Of a stretch of DNA of 64,000 bases, positions 47,683 through 55,949 are shown piece by piece (the stretch's first letter is position 1; the number at the start of each line of letters is the position of its first letter). The notes under the pieces are model-generated. The model saw nothing but the letters and a program-made list of their open reading frames with translations. It searched no databases and had not been told where the DNA came from. The position numbers and the translations under genes are program-made. Source of the DNA: JAGQYH01 sp041393015 (GTDB lineage Bacteria > Bacteroidota > Bacteroidia > Chitinophagales > JADIYW01). The stretch is taken from contig JAWKKV010000004.1 of NCBI GenBank assembly GCA_041393015.1, positions 1-64,000 on the forward strand, given 5' to 3'.

Positions 47683-48489
47683 TTACTCAAACTTTTTAAA
47701 GAATTTTTTGGCTCCAATTTTATGCAATCCTTTTTTAATAAAATTTTTAGCGCCTTCTTTTACGGCTGTCTGCGCTTTTTTCATATTGGTATCCGTTGGA
47801 CGCGGCTTAAATATAGTATCGTGATAGTTTACTTTTGATCTTTCAGCAATTGGAGTGTAGTAGTAAGAAAAGATTGATTTTCTAGTAACACCTTCGGGTA
47901 AATCCATTTTGTCGTACCCGTGATAGCTAACTTCATTGGTTTCAAAAATCACACATCTATTAAAAGAAGGAGCAATTTCTTCAATACATTCCGATACATC
48001 TTCATTCCATAACTCTAAATAACCTTTGTATTCCGGCTTCCAATCTTTATTCATATAGATCAATAAATTCAATCTTCTATGTAAATCTAAAACGGGATGG
48101 ATATTGAAATCAACATGAATATCTAAAAAGCTGCCATCAAAACCTTGGTGAACACCTGCTCCACGGAAATCATCAGGAAGTACTAATCCATCAAATCCGG
48201 TAATTTCATCCAACACTTTGGCCCACTTCTCATCCATAATGGACTGTCTTACTTCTTCAAAATGGGGATGATATTTGTCAAAACTAGAGCCTTCCGATTT
48301 TTGCTCATTTAATCCTTTATAATGACGTCTCATTTGACTTTCATCCGGAAAATGCTCAAATATACTCTCCGCAATTTCAGGCTTTAGAAAGTTGTCAATC
48401 ACTACTCTTCTTAATTTATGCTCGTTGAATTGCTTTTTGTATTCAGCAATTACTTCTGGAGTAAATAATTTATCGTTTATATGAGACAT
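47683..48489 (-). CDS. 2-oxoglutarate/Fe(II)-dependent oxygenase
   Basis: The 268-residue protein has a double-stranded beta-helix core. The iron ligands are His125 and Asp127 ('FLDIHVDFN') and His190 ('EVSYHGYDK'), and Arg203 ('GVTRKSIFSYYY') is placed to bind 2-oxoglutarate. The flanking 'LLIYMNKDWKPEYKGYLELW' is typical of the prolyl-hydroxylase-like 2OG-FeII_Oxy family (PF13640). The last 60 residues are a basic Lys-rich tail ('KKAQTAVKEGAKNFIKKG'). The substrate is unknown. A methyltransferase gene lies 14 bases upstream on the same strand, so the two likely modify a common glycan or lipid. Confidence 0.85.
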   Translation of the reverse strand: MSHINDKLFTPEVIAEYKKQFNEHKLRRVVIDNFLKPEIAESIFEHFPDESQMRRHYKGLNEQKSEGSSFDKYHPHFEEVRQSIMDEKWAKVLDEITGFDGLVLPDDFRGAGVHQGFDGSFLDIHVDFNIHPVLDLHRRLNLLIYMNKDWKPEYKGYLELWNEDVSECIEEIAPSFNRCVIFETNEVSYHGYDKMDLPEGVTRKSIFSYYYTPIAERSKVNYHDTIFKPRPTDTNMKKAQTAVKEGAKNFIKKGLHKIGAKKFFKKFE

Positions 48490-48503
48490 ATTTTCTGTTT
48501 AAG

Positions 48504-49274
48504 TTATTTGCGAGCAATATAAAATAGATCGAAGCAAGTATCATCGGCTTTATCTAAAGTAAACGAGTCGATGTTAATGCCGTTCACTAGACTATCATTG
48601 CTATCCATTATTTTCTTTCTATTCATTCTATTCGCAATATTATAAGGCACTTCTAACCATTTTCTTGGCAATTTATATTGCAAATTGAAAATATCAAATC
48701 GAGTAAATTTTTCTACGCCTCTTTTGTTTTCCTCAAAATATTGCATCACAGCATCATCACCATAAACACCAAGGCATTCTACACTGCTAAATTGCTTTGA
48801 TAATAGGTTTTCAAACTCTTTACAAGTATATTCTCTAACATGCCAAGGATTTCTCGTTAATGACATTTTAATATTAGGTGTACTTAAAATAGCTATACCA
48901 CCCGGTTTTAAAACTCTGTGAATCTCCTTGATATATTTTACATCATCCTCAATATGTTCCACCACTTGAAAAGAAACGGCTGTGTCAAATGTATTGTCTT
49001 CTAATCCTGCAAAAGGAGGAATATTCATCTGCAAAAAAGTATCATTAGGATATTGCTTTTTGAGTGCATCTAATACAATTGGATTTTTATCGATGCCGGT
49101 ATAAGAATCAACATTGTCTCTTAAATAATCTAACCCTCGGCCTTCTCCGCAACCGATATCTAAAAGGTTTCCACTAACATGTTTGGCTGCTTCTACATAG
49201 GCAAATAAAAGTCGCTGATGGATAGGATTGTCAGACGCTATGGTAGACGAAGCGATTTCTGTAGTATGAATCAT
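48504..49274 (-). CDS. Class I SAM-dependent methyltransferase
   Basis: The 256-residue protein has SAM-binding 'NLLDIGCGEGRGLDYLR', 'YTGIDKNP', 'FDTAVSFQVVEHIEDDVKYIKEIHRVLKPGG' and 'LSTPNIKMSLTRNPWHVREYT'. The last block is common in methyltransferases of surface-polysaccharide and lipid gene clusters. It is followed after 14 bases by the 2OG oxygenase gene. The acceptor is unknown. A palindrome with a T run lies 110 bases upstream of its start. Confidence 0.9.
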   Translation of the reverse strand: MIHTTEIASSTIASDNPIHQRLLFAYVEAAKHVSGNLLDIGCGEGRGLDYLRDNVDSYTGIDKNPIVLDALKKQYPNDTFLQMNIPPFAGLEDNTFDTAVSFQVVEHIEDDVKYIKEIHRVLKPGGIAILSTPNIKMSLTRNPWHVREYTCKEFENLLSKQFSSVECLGVYGDDAVMQYFEENKRGVEKFTRFDIFNLQYKLPRKWLEVPYNIANRMNRKKIMDSNDSLVNGINIDSFTLDKADDTCFDLFYIARK

Positions 49275-49384
49275 GGAGTTTTTTTTGTTGGATAAAGATA
49301 GTTACAAAATATTAGCATGTAAAATTAGGTACGCAAAGGAATATTAAAAGATATTAAAATAAACATGAAGTAGATAACTGTAGT

Positions 49385-49407
49385 ATTAACCGTGGTTAAT
49401 TTTTTTA
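49385..49407 (+). terminator. Short palindrome followed by T run
   Basis: ATTAACC and GGTTAAT form a 7-bp stem around GT, then six T residues. It lies in the intergenic region of two divergent genes, so it may act as an operator or attenuator rather than a terminator. Confidence 0.35.
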
Positions 49408-49534
49408 ATTTTGGTTGGAATTAAATCAATAGTGTATACTTTGATGATTGAAATTGTCATTGAGTATTGATATTCAAGTAGTTATAAATTTATAGCTAGA
49501 AATTTTAAATGTCCAAATTTAAGAAGCATACCAT

Positions 49535-52500
49535 ATGAATTATAAATTAACGAATAATGTGGCCGGATGGCTGGTTTTTGCCATTGCTGCCTTTACCTAT
49601 ATTTCTACTGCAGAAAGTAGCACTAGTCTTTGGGATTGTGGCGAGTTTATTTCAGCAGCTTATAAATTACAAGTGGTTCACCCACCAGGAGCGCCACTTT
49701 TTTTATTGATGGGTAGAATATTTACCTTATTCGCAGGGTCGGTAGAGCAAGTGCCGGTAATGATGAACTATTTTTCAGCTATATCTACTGCTTTTGCTAT
49801 TCTTTTTATTTTTTGGATCATTACCGCTTTGGCGAAAAAAATTATGGTAAAAAAGGATGAAGAGCCTGAAGGTGGTTCAATGATTGCCATTATTGGCGCC
49901 GGATTAGTTGGGGCTTTAGCTTGTACTTTTTCTGATACCATGTGGTTTTCAGCAGTAGAAGGTGAGGTGTATGCATTATCAACTTTCTTTATCGCTATTG
50001 TTTTATGGGGAGTAATGAAATGGGAAGCCAATGCCGATAAGCCTGGTGGAAATAGATGGCTAATCTTTATAGCGTTTATGATTGGTTTGTCAATTGGCGT
50101 GCATTTACTGAGTTTATTAGTAATTCCGGTAACAGTATTAATTTACTATTTCAAAAAATACAAAGCCAATGCTTTAGGGGCTATTATTGCTTTAGGACTT
50201 GGATTTATAGTTTTAGGCTTAGTACAATCGGGTGTGATTGGTATTATGACATCAAGAGCTGCATCCAATGAGTTAATGATGGTCAATAGTTGGGGATTAC
50301 CTTTTAACATGGGAATCTTGATTTATTATGTAATCGTTTTTGGCTTTATAGCCTCTATTTTAGGGTTGTCTCAAAGAACAAAAGCGAGTCCTGTTTTAGC
50401 TAGTGCAGCTATTGTTTTATTCGCAATGATGGTTACTCCAACCGTTGTTATGGGTGCTATTGTAGGTGTTGCTGCTGCCGTAATCTTATATTTTGTTGGT
50501 AATTCAGTTAATGTTTCTTCTAATTCTATGTTAGAAGGAGTGGTTGATTTTAATAGTCCAAAGAATATAATGACCATGCGTTTTCGTAAAAACATGGAGT
50601 TGTTTGGATTGTCTTTTTTATTCATTATGCTGGGTTTTTCTACTTATATAATGATTCCAATTAGATCTGCAGCGAATACCCCAATTAACATGAACGCACC
50701 AAAAGATGCTTTCAGCTTAATGTCTTACTTAAATAGAGAGCAATATGGAGACAGACCTTTATTATATGGTCCGCAATACGATGCTCAACCTTACGATATA
50801 AAAGAAACAGGTACAAGATATTATCCAGATCAAAAGACAGGTAAATATCTAGAGAAAGGGAAAAAAGTAGAATATATCTACAAAAACGATGATAAGGTTT
50901 TCTTTCCGCGTTTGTATAGCAATGGTCCCGGACATGTTGAAATGTATAAAATGTGGGTAGGTAGAGACTGGAAGAAACCTTCGCAAGCGGATAATTTTGC
51001 CTACTTCTTTAAGTATCAAATTGGTTACATGTGGGGTAGATATTTCATGTGGAACTTTTCAGGTAGACAGGATGATTACCAAGGAACGGTAACGAATAAA
51101 GTATATAATGGAAACTGGTTGAGTGGAATTCCTTTTGTAGATGACGCAAGATTAGGAAGTCAAAAGGGATTACCTGATGTGATGAAAAATCATAAAGCAA
51201 GAAATACTTTTTATATGCTGCCTTTCCTTTTTGGATTGATAGGTTTTTTCTTCTTATTCTTTAAGAATGAACGTTGGGGATTCATCTTTTTATTCCTATT
51301 TATTTTAACTGGAGTAATGCTAATTGTTTACTTCAATTCACCGCCAAGAGAGCCACGTGAAAGGGATTATACACTCGTGGGCTCTTTTTATACCTATTGT
51401 ATTTTTATAGGAATGGGTGTTTTATTTCTCTATGATCAATTGAAGAAATTTATGCCAAGTACAATGAGTGGAGTGGCTGCAACCATTATCGGTTTAGTAG
51501 CTGTACCAACGATTATGGCAGCTAACAATTGGGATGATCACAATAGACATGATAGAAGAATGGCCCGAGATTTTGCCATCAACTTCTTAGAAAGCTGTCC
51601 ACCGAATGCCATTTTATTTACACAAGGAGATAACGATACTTATCCATTATGGTATGCGCAAGAAGTAGAAGGCATTCGACCTGATGTTAGAGTGGCTAAC
51701 TTAAGTTTAATTGGAGTAGATTGGTATATAGATTTTCTTCGAAGAGCTGCCAATGAAAATGGACCAATGCCATTCCAAAAGGATTTTGACGAGGATGCTT
51801 ATCTAGGGGACAAGAATAATCAAGTATTTTATTCTCAAAGACTATCAAAGGACGAGCATGTAGAGTTAGATAGAGTTTTAGAATTCGTATTAGATGATTC
51901 TAAGCAAATTGACTTTAATAGAAGAAAGGCTAATTACTTTCCTACTAATCAGGTAAAAATTACAGTCGATAGAGAAGCTGTATTAGCGAATAGTGTTGTA
52001 CCTGACGAGTACAAAGATCAAATTGTTGATGAAATTACTTGGCAAATTCCTTTTGTTGGAGGCAGTAGTAAATATATTGTAAAAAATGACTTGGCCGTAT
52101 TAGCAGTGATTGCAGCCGAAGATTGGTCGAGACCTATTTGTTTTGCCAATACCGTTAGCCCAAGTAGTTTTGCCGGTTTGTCTAAATATTTGATTCAAGA
52201 AGGAATGATGCATAGATTGATACCGGTTGAATTTAAAAATAACAGACCTGGCACCAGCTTAATGGCCATGAATAATGACGCTACCTACGAGCGATTAATG
52301 GAAAAATATCAATATGGTGGCTTAGATGAAAAGGAGCATTTTATTGATGAGAATACTGATCGATTGATGCATGGGTTGAGAAATTTACACATCACATTAG
52401 CTCGTAACTTAACTCAAGAAGGTGAAACTGAAAAAGCAATTAATGTATTAGAGCGAATGAAGGAGAAATTTCCAGATATGAATTCAAAATACTATTCCCC

Positions 52501-52870
52501 TTATAATGCATCGTTTAGCGGAAGTTTATACAGCTATAATCAAACTACAGTGGAATGGATTGAGTTGTATTATAAAAATGGGAAACCGGAATTGGCGCAA
52601 AGTATTATTGATGTAATGTTAGAAGAATTAGCCGATAGTTGGAGATTTTATAATCTGAATAACTCTTTTGCGGCAGAGTTCCAAGGCAATTTACAGGCTA
52701 AGGATTACCGTCAACGAGAGAAGGCTATCTATGATATTCAACGATTGTCGGAGATTGCAAAAACCTATAAGGACGATGAATTTTATACCAAATTGTCGGA
52801 TAGGTTTCCAACTTTAGTTAAAGCTAACGAACCTTCCGTATTGGAACCGAGTCAAATTGGTGGAGAATAA
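49535..52870 (+). CDS. DUF2723 (TMEM260/GT117-type) membrane glycosyltransferase
   Basis: The 1111-residue protein has about a dozen helices in its first 700 residues. The N-terminal loop 'SSTSLWDCGEFISAAYKLQVVHPPGAPLF' contains Asp34 and Glu37 and the His-Pro-Pro-Gly typical of DUF2723, which I recall is now classed as protein O-mannosyltransferase-like GT117. The large C-terminal soluble part ('FTQGDNDTYPLWYAQEVEGIRPDVRVANLSL', 'ETEKAINVLERMKEKFP') is a periplasmic domain with TPR-like helices. A role in adding sugars from a lipid carrier to exported proteins or glycans is inferred. TrmH follows after 21 bases. Confidence 0.9.
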   Translation: MNYKLTNNVAGWLVFAIAAFTYISTAESSTSLWDCGEFISAAYKLQVVHPPGAPLFLLMGRIFTLFAGSVEQVPVMMNYFSAISTAFAILFIFWIITALAKKIMVKKDEEPEGGSMIAIIGAGLVGALACTFSDTMWFSAVEGEVYALSTFFIAIVLWGVMKWEANADKPGGNRWLIFIAFMIGLSIGVHLLSLLVIPVTVLIYYFKKYKANALGAIIALGLGFIVLGLVQSGVIGIMTSRAASNELMMVNSWGLPFNMGILIYYVIVFGFIASILGLSQRTKASPVLASAAIVLFAMMVTPTVVMGAIVGVAAAVILYFVGNSVNVSSNSMLEGVVDFNSPKNIMTMRFRKNMELFGLSFLFIMLGFSTYIMIPIRSAANTPINMNAPKDAFSLMSYLNREQYGDRPLLYGPQYDAQPYDIKETGTRYYPDQKTGKYLEKGKKVEYIYKNDDKVFFPRLYSNGPGHVEMYKMWVGRDWKKPSQADNFAYFFKYQIGYMWGRYFMWNFSGRQDDYQGTVTNKVYNGNWLSGIPFVDDARLGSQKGLPDVMKNHKARNTFYMLPFLFGLIGFFFLFFKNERWGFIFLFLFILTGVMLIVYFNSPPREPRERDYTLVGSFYTYCIFIGMGVLFLYDQLKKFMPSTMSGVAATIIGLVAVPTIMAANNWDDHNRHDRRMARDFAINFLESCPPNAILFTQGDNDTYPLWYAQEVEGIRPDVRVANLSLIGVDWYIDFLRRAANENGPMPFQKDFDEDAYLGDKNNQVFYSQRLSKDEHVELDRVLEFVLDDSKQIDFNRRKANYFPTNQVKITVDREAVLANSVVPDEYKDQIVDEITWQIPFVGGSSKYIVKNDLAVLAVIAAEDWSRPICFANTVSPSSFAGLSKYLIQEGMMHRLIPVEFKNNRPGTSLMAMNNDATYERLMEKYQYGGLDEKEHFIDENTDRLMHGLRNLHITLARNLTQEGETEKAINVLERMKEKFPDMNSKYYSPYNASFSGSLYSYNQTTVEWIELYYKNGKPELAQSIIDVMLEELADSWRFYNLNNSFAAEFQGNLQAKDYRQREKAIYDIQRLSEIAKTYKDDEFYTKLSDRFPTLVKANEPSVLEPSQIGGE

Positions 52871-52891
52871 ATGCTATTAAAATAGAATTGC

Positions 52892-53629
52892 GTGCTTAAG
52901 AAAAATCAAATGTGTATTGGCAGACAGCCTATCGTGGAGGCTTTAACTTCCGGTACAGCTATTGAAAAGATTTTTATGCAACGTGGAAGCACGGGAAGTT
53001 CTATTGGTGAGATCCAACAAATGGCTGCTGATGCTAGGGTGCCGATTAGCTATGTTCCTAAGGAAAAGCTAATTAAGTTTACCAATTTAAGGCATCAAGG
53101 TGTAGTAGCCGTATTATCTGAAATCAAGTATTTTAAGTTAGAAGATATTGTAGACCATTGCTATAGTGAGGGTAAAGATCCTTTGATTTTGGTATTGGAT
53201 GGTGTAACTGATGTAGGGAATTTTGGTGCTATTTGTAGAACGGCATTAGGTTTAGATGTTGATGCCGTTGTGATTGGAATGACTAATGCTGCACCGGTTA
53301 ACGAGACAGCCATAAAATCGAGTGCAGGAGCTATTCATCATATTAAAATATGTAGGCAGCGCGATTTAAATGAAACTATTGAGTATTTGAAAAATTACGG
53401 AATTTCAATAGTTTGTTTGACTGGCAAGGGCAAAACTATGATAGGAGAGACCGACCTGAAAGGACCAATTGCAGTTGTGATGGGTGATGAAGGAAAAGGT
53501 GTAAGCAAGTCTATTTTAAATCAAGCTAATAAAGTTTGCAAAATTCCAATGAATTCACTTTTAGAAAGCTACAATGTTTCTGTGGCTACTGCATTGGTGT
53601 TATACGAGGTGAGCAAGTCAAGAGGTTGA
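52892..53629 (+). CDS. TrmH-family 23S rRNA 2'-O-methyltransferase (RlmB-like)
   Basis: The 245-residue protein starts at GTG. It has the N-terminal substrate domain 'CIGRQPIVEALTSGTAIEKI', then SpoU motifs 'LVLDGVTDVGNFGAICRTALGLDVDAVVIG', 'KSSAGAIHHIKI', 'AVVMGDEGKGVSKSIL' and 'ESYNVSVATALVLYE', a trefoil-knot fold. It probably methylates the ribose of G2251 in 23S rRNA as RlmB does. An ATG six codons later could also be the start. REP-like palindromes begin 11 bases after its stop. Confidence 0.92.
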   Translation: MLKKNQMCIGRQPIVEALTSGTAIEKIFMQRGSTGSSIGEIQQMAADARVPISYVPKEKLIKFTNLRHQGVVAVLSEIKYFKLEDIVDHCYSEGKDPLILVLDGVTDVGNFGAICRTALGLDVDAVVIGMTNAAPVNETAIKSSAGAIHHIKICRQRDLNETIEYLKNYGISIVCLTGKGKTMIGETDLKGPIAVVMGDEGKGVSKSILNQANKVCKIPMNSLLESYNVSVATALVLYEVSKSRG

Positions 53630-53640
53630 TATTTAAAGGG

Positions 53641-53739
53641 AAGCGGACGCTTCTTTTTTTTTGCACAAGCGGACGCTTGCGCCAGTTTTATATAGTTCAA
53701 GCGTCCGCTTGGACTTTAATTATTACAAGTGTCCACTTG
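53641..53739. repeat. Four REP-like palindromes, 3' side of the transposase
   Basis: AAGCGGACGCTT at 53641, CAAGCGGACGCTTG at 53666, its reverse complement CAAGCGTCCGCTTG at 53698, and a decayed CAAGTGTCCACTTG at 53726. Each folds into a small hairpin with a two-base loop. Copies occur in both orientations. Confidence 0.85.
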
Positions 53740-53752
53740 CTTTAAAAAAACA

Positions 53753-54301
53753 TTATTTCAAAAAAACTATGTCAATTGGACCTAATTCACCCATATAATC
53801 CTGAGCACTACTCCAAAGCCAATCTTCAGGTCTGCCTACAAAACCTGCCTTTACAGGATTTTGATGAATATATTCTAATTTTTGGTCTTGTAGGAAATTG
53901 CTGGACAATTCAATTGGATGACTTTGTTGCTGCCAAAATTGCCAATCAAAATTGTTTTTATTGTTAAGACCAGCATTAGAGAACATCCATAATAACCAAC
54001 GTTTGCGACTTTCACTCGGATGATCTTTTATGGTTAATTTTATCTGTCTTGAAGTAAATGCTTTAAAATCTCTTATGATATCTTGCATCGGATTCTTTTT
54101 AGTGCCAATGATAAGATGAATATGGTTGGTCATAAAGCAATAGCCATAGAGAATTAGTCCTTTATTTTTTTGACAATACTTTAGGCTATCGATTAAACAT
54201 TCTCTGTAGCAATTTCGTGTAAATATATCTATCCAATTTACAACGGTAAATGTTACAAAGTATGGGAAGTCTTGATCTCTAATTTTATATTTTCTACTCA
54301 C
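53753..54301 (-). CDS. REP-associated tyrosine transposase (Y1_Tnp, HUH)
   Basis: The 182-residue protein has the HUH motif His60-x-His62 in 'MTNHIHLII' and the catalytic Tyr144 in 'LEYIHQNPVKAGFV', both intact. The linker 'QDIIRDFKAFTSRQI' is also typical of the family. It is of the single-domain RAYT type that cuts and joins REP hairpins as single-stranded DNA. Six palindromes flank it on both sides, so it looks like a resident REP-RAYT unit rather than a decayed remnant. No target-site duplication is apparent. Confidence 0.93.
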   Translation of the reverse strand: MSRKYKIRDQDFPYFVTFTVVNWIDIFTRNCYRECLIDSLKYCQKNKGLILYGYCFMTNHIHLIIGTKKNPMQDIIRDFKAFTSRQIKLTIKDHPSESRKRWLLWMFSNAGLNNKNNFDWQFWQQQSHPIELSSNFLQDQKLEYIHQNPVKAGFVGRPEDWLWSSAQDYMGELGPIDIVFLK

Positions 54302-54372
54302 ATATACTAAGAGTCGTTTTTAGAGATTATTCCATAAATGTGTCGTTTTTTTTAAGATATTGATTTGTTTTT

Positions 54373-54414
54373 CAAGCGGACGCTTATTATAGTTTAGGCA
54401 CAAGCGGACGCTTG
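54373..54414. repeat. Two REP-like palindromes, 5' side of the transposase
   Basis: CAAGCGGACGCTT at 54373-54385 and CAAGCGGACGCTTG at 54401-54414, the same orientation as the first two copies on the other side of the transposase gene. Confidence 0.85.
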
Positions 54415-54435
54415 CACCATATTATTGCGCCATAC

Positions 54436-55071
54436 TTAATTTTTAAAAGTAGAAGTCTTCCAAGCGTTTAGCATAGCTGATTTGTCTTCATCATTATTAT
54501 AATTAATGTTCACAGAAAAATCGTAGCCATTGATGTATCGATTAAACAATTCTTGAGTGATTATCAACTCTCCAGCAGGGTCATAAATATTAGTCTTAAA
54601 AGACATAAATTCTAGTTCATCAATAACCACATTACTCGAACTCGTATCAATAGATAATCCTTGATTGACAAACGTTTGATAAATCAATTCATTCAATAAT
54701 CTATTATTGTCTTCGTATTCGCCTTCGTACATTAGCTCGAAAGGTTCGGCTGTTGCGGCAAAAATGTTAAAGTCATCTTTCCCAAAACTTACAAGGTGTT
54801 GCAAGCCATTGTTGTACGCTTCAACTTCCTCTTCTGATAGTCCAACAATATCTCTTCCTTGTTGATCGAATTCGTTCATTTTATCTTCGGAGATGATATT
54901 AAATGAATCTGGAATGGTTATTTGCCAACCTAAAGATTCATTTTTATAGATGCTGGTATCCACTAAAGCGACTTTATTGCCATCGCTTTCAGAAGATTTT
55001 TGTTTACAACTAACAATAGATAAATTCAATAATAGGACAACTAAATAAGTAGAATATTTGCTTGAAAACAT
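54436..55071 (-). CDS. Lipoprotein of unknown function
   Basis: The 211-residue protein has a lipobox (LSIVSC, Cys22). The mature part 'NESLGWQITIPDSFNIISEDK', 'EAYNNGLQHLVSFGKDDFNIFAATAEPFEL' and 'FKTNIYDPAGELIITQELFNRYINGYDFSVNINY' resembles the PsbP-like or lipoprotein folds found in Bacteroidota. The 'W-I-T-I-P-D-x-F' opening is common in such proteins. No specific function can be given. It lies ten bases from a methyltransferase gene on the same strand, so they may be co-transcribed. Confidence 0.8.
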   Translation of the reverse strand: MFSSKYSTYLVVLLLNLSIVSCKQKSSESDGNKVALVDTSIYKNESLGWQITIPDSFNIISEDKMNEFDQQGRDIVGLSEEEVEAYNNGLQHLVSFGKDDFNIFAATAEPFELMYEGEYEDNNRLLNELIYQTFVNQGLSIDTSSSNVVIDELEFMSFKTNIYDPAGELIITQELFNRYINGYDFSVNINYNNDEDKSAMLNAWKTSTFKN

Positions 55072-55081
55072 CAGTTTAGTA

Positions 55082-55858
55082 TTAGGCGTTTAATGGTTTT
55101 TTACCAATATATAAGATCTCGTTTGTAGCCAATCTGTATTTTTCAGTTAGCTCTGGACCAATTTGTTGAGGGATGTTTAATTCTTCCACTATAAAACCTT
55201 CCTTTCTTAAAACATCACCATAATCAGCACCATATAATCTCATATGATCGTATTGTCCAAAGTGAATAGCCCTTTCTTTTGGATCTGTAATGGTTGGATC
55301 TTCGTAAGTGGTAGCAGCACCTGATTTCATTGGAACTTGTAATACTGCCCAAGCGCCGGGTTTCATTACCCTTAGTATTTCTTGCATAGCTTTTTTATCA
55401 TCAGGAATATGTTCCAATACGTGATTACACAATACCACATCAAAAGCATTGTCATCAAATGGCATATCTTGAATATCCATTTTAACTTCAGCTAATGGAG
55501 ATTCTAAATCAGCAGTCACATAATCGATGTTTTTCATTGCTTTAAACTTCTTATAAAAGCATTGTTCGGGAGCAATATGCAAGAGCTTATTATTAGTCGT
55601 TAGGAAATCAGTATTGTTGTTAATATAGTACCAAATTAAACGATGGCGTTCTAACGATAAGCAATTTGGACATAATACATTTTCTCTAGGCGTGCCATAT
55701 CCATACGGTAAAAACTTTCTGAATGATTTTTCACAGACATAGCATTGTACTTTATTTCCAGCTAATAACAAGGAAGATACGCCACTAATAACTGGTGATA
55801 ACGCAATTAAAATAGGACGAGGAATTAGGTTAAGGAAAAACTTAACAAGTTGTTTCAA
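55082..55858 (-). CDS. SAM-dependent methyltransferase with N-terminal zinc-ribbon-like cysteines
   Basis: The 258-residue protein has a hydrophobic N-terminus ('FFLNLIPRPILIALSPVISGV') that may anchor it to the membrane. Paired cysteines 'CYVCEKSFR' and 'CPNCLSLERHR' could bind zinc. The methyltransferase core follows: 'FDVVLCNHVLEHIPDDKKAMQEILRVMKPGA' with the acidic residue in 'YVTADLESP'. Such proteins are frequent in surface-polysaccharide clusters. The substrate is unknown. The ceramidase-like gene lies 91 bases upstream, on the same strand. Confidence 0.82.
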   Translation of the reverse strand: MKQLVKFFLNLIPRPILIALSPVISGVSSLLLAGNKVQCYVCEKSFRKFLPYGYGTPRENVLCPNCLSLERHRLIWYYINNNTDFLTTNNKLLHIAPEQCFYKKFKAMKNIDYVTADLESPLAEVKMDIQDMPFDDNAFDVVLCNHVLEHIPDDKKAMQEILRVMKPGAWAVLQVPMKSGAATTYEDPTITDPKERAIHFGQYDHMRLYGADYGDVLRKEGFIVEELNIPQQIGPELTEKYRLATNEILYIGKKPLNA

Positions 55859-55949
55859 AGACTTATATTTTATGGTGATACATTATTGGCGAAGGTAAGG
55901 ATAAGAGTTGAATGATTAAATTCACATTTATGCACCATATATAAATAAC

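Noticed and set aside
47400..49275. Genomic island integrated at tRNA-Gln
   Set aside because: No integrase, no duplicated tRNA 3' end and no change in base composition were seen beside the tRNA.
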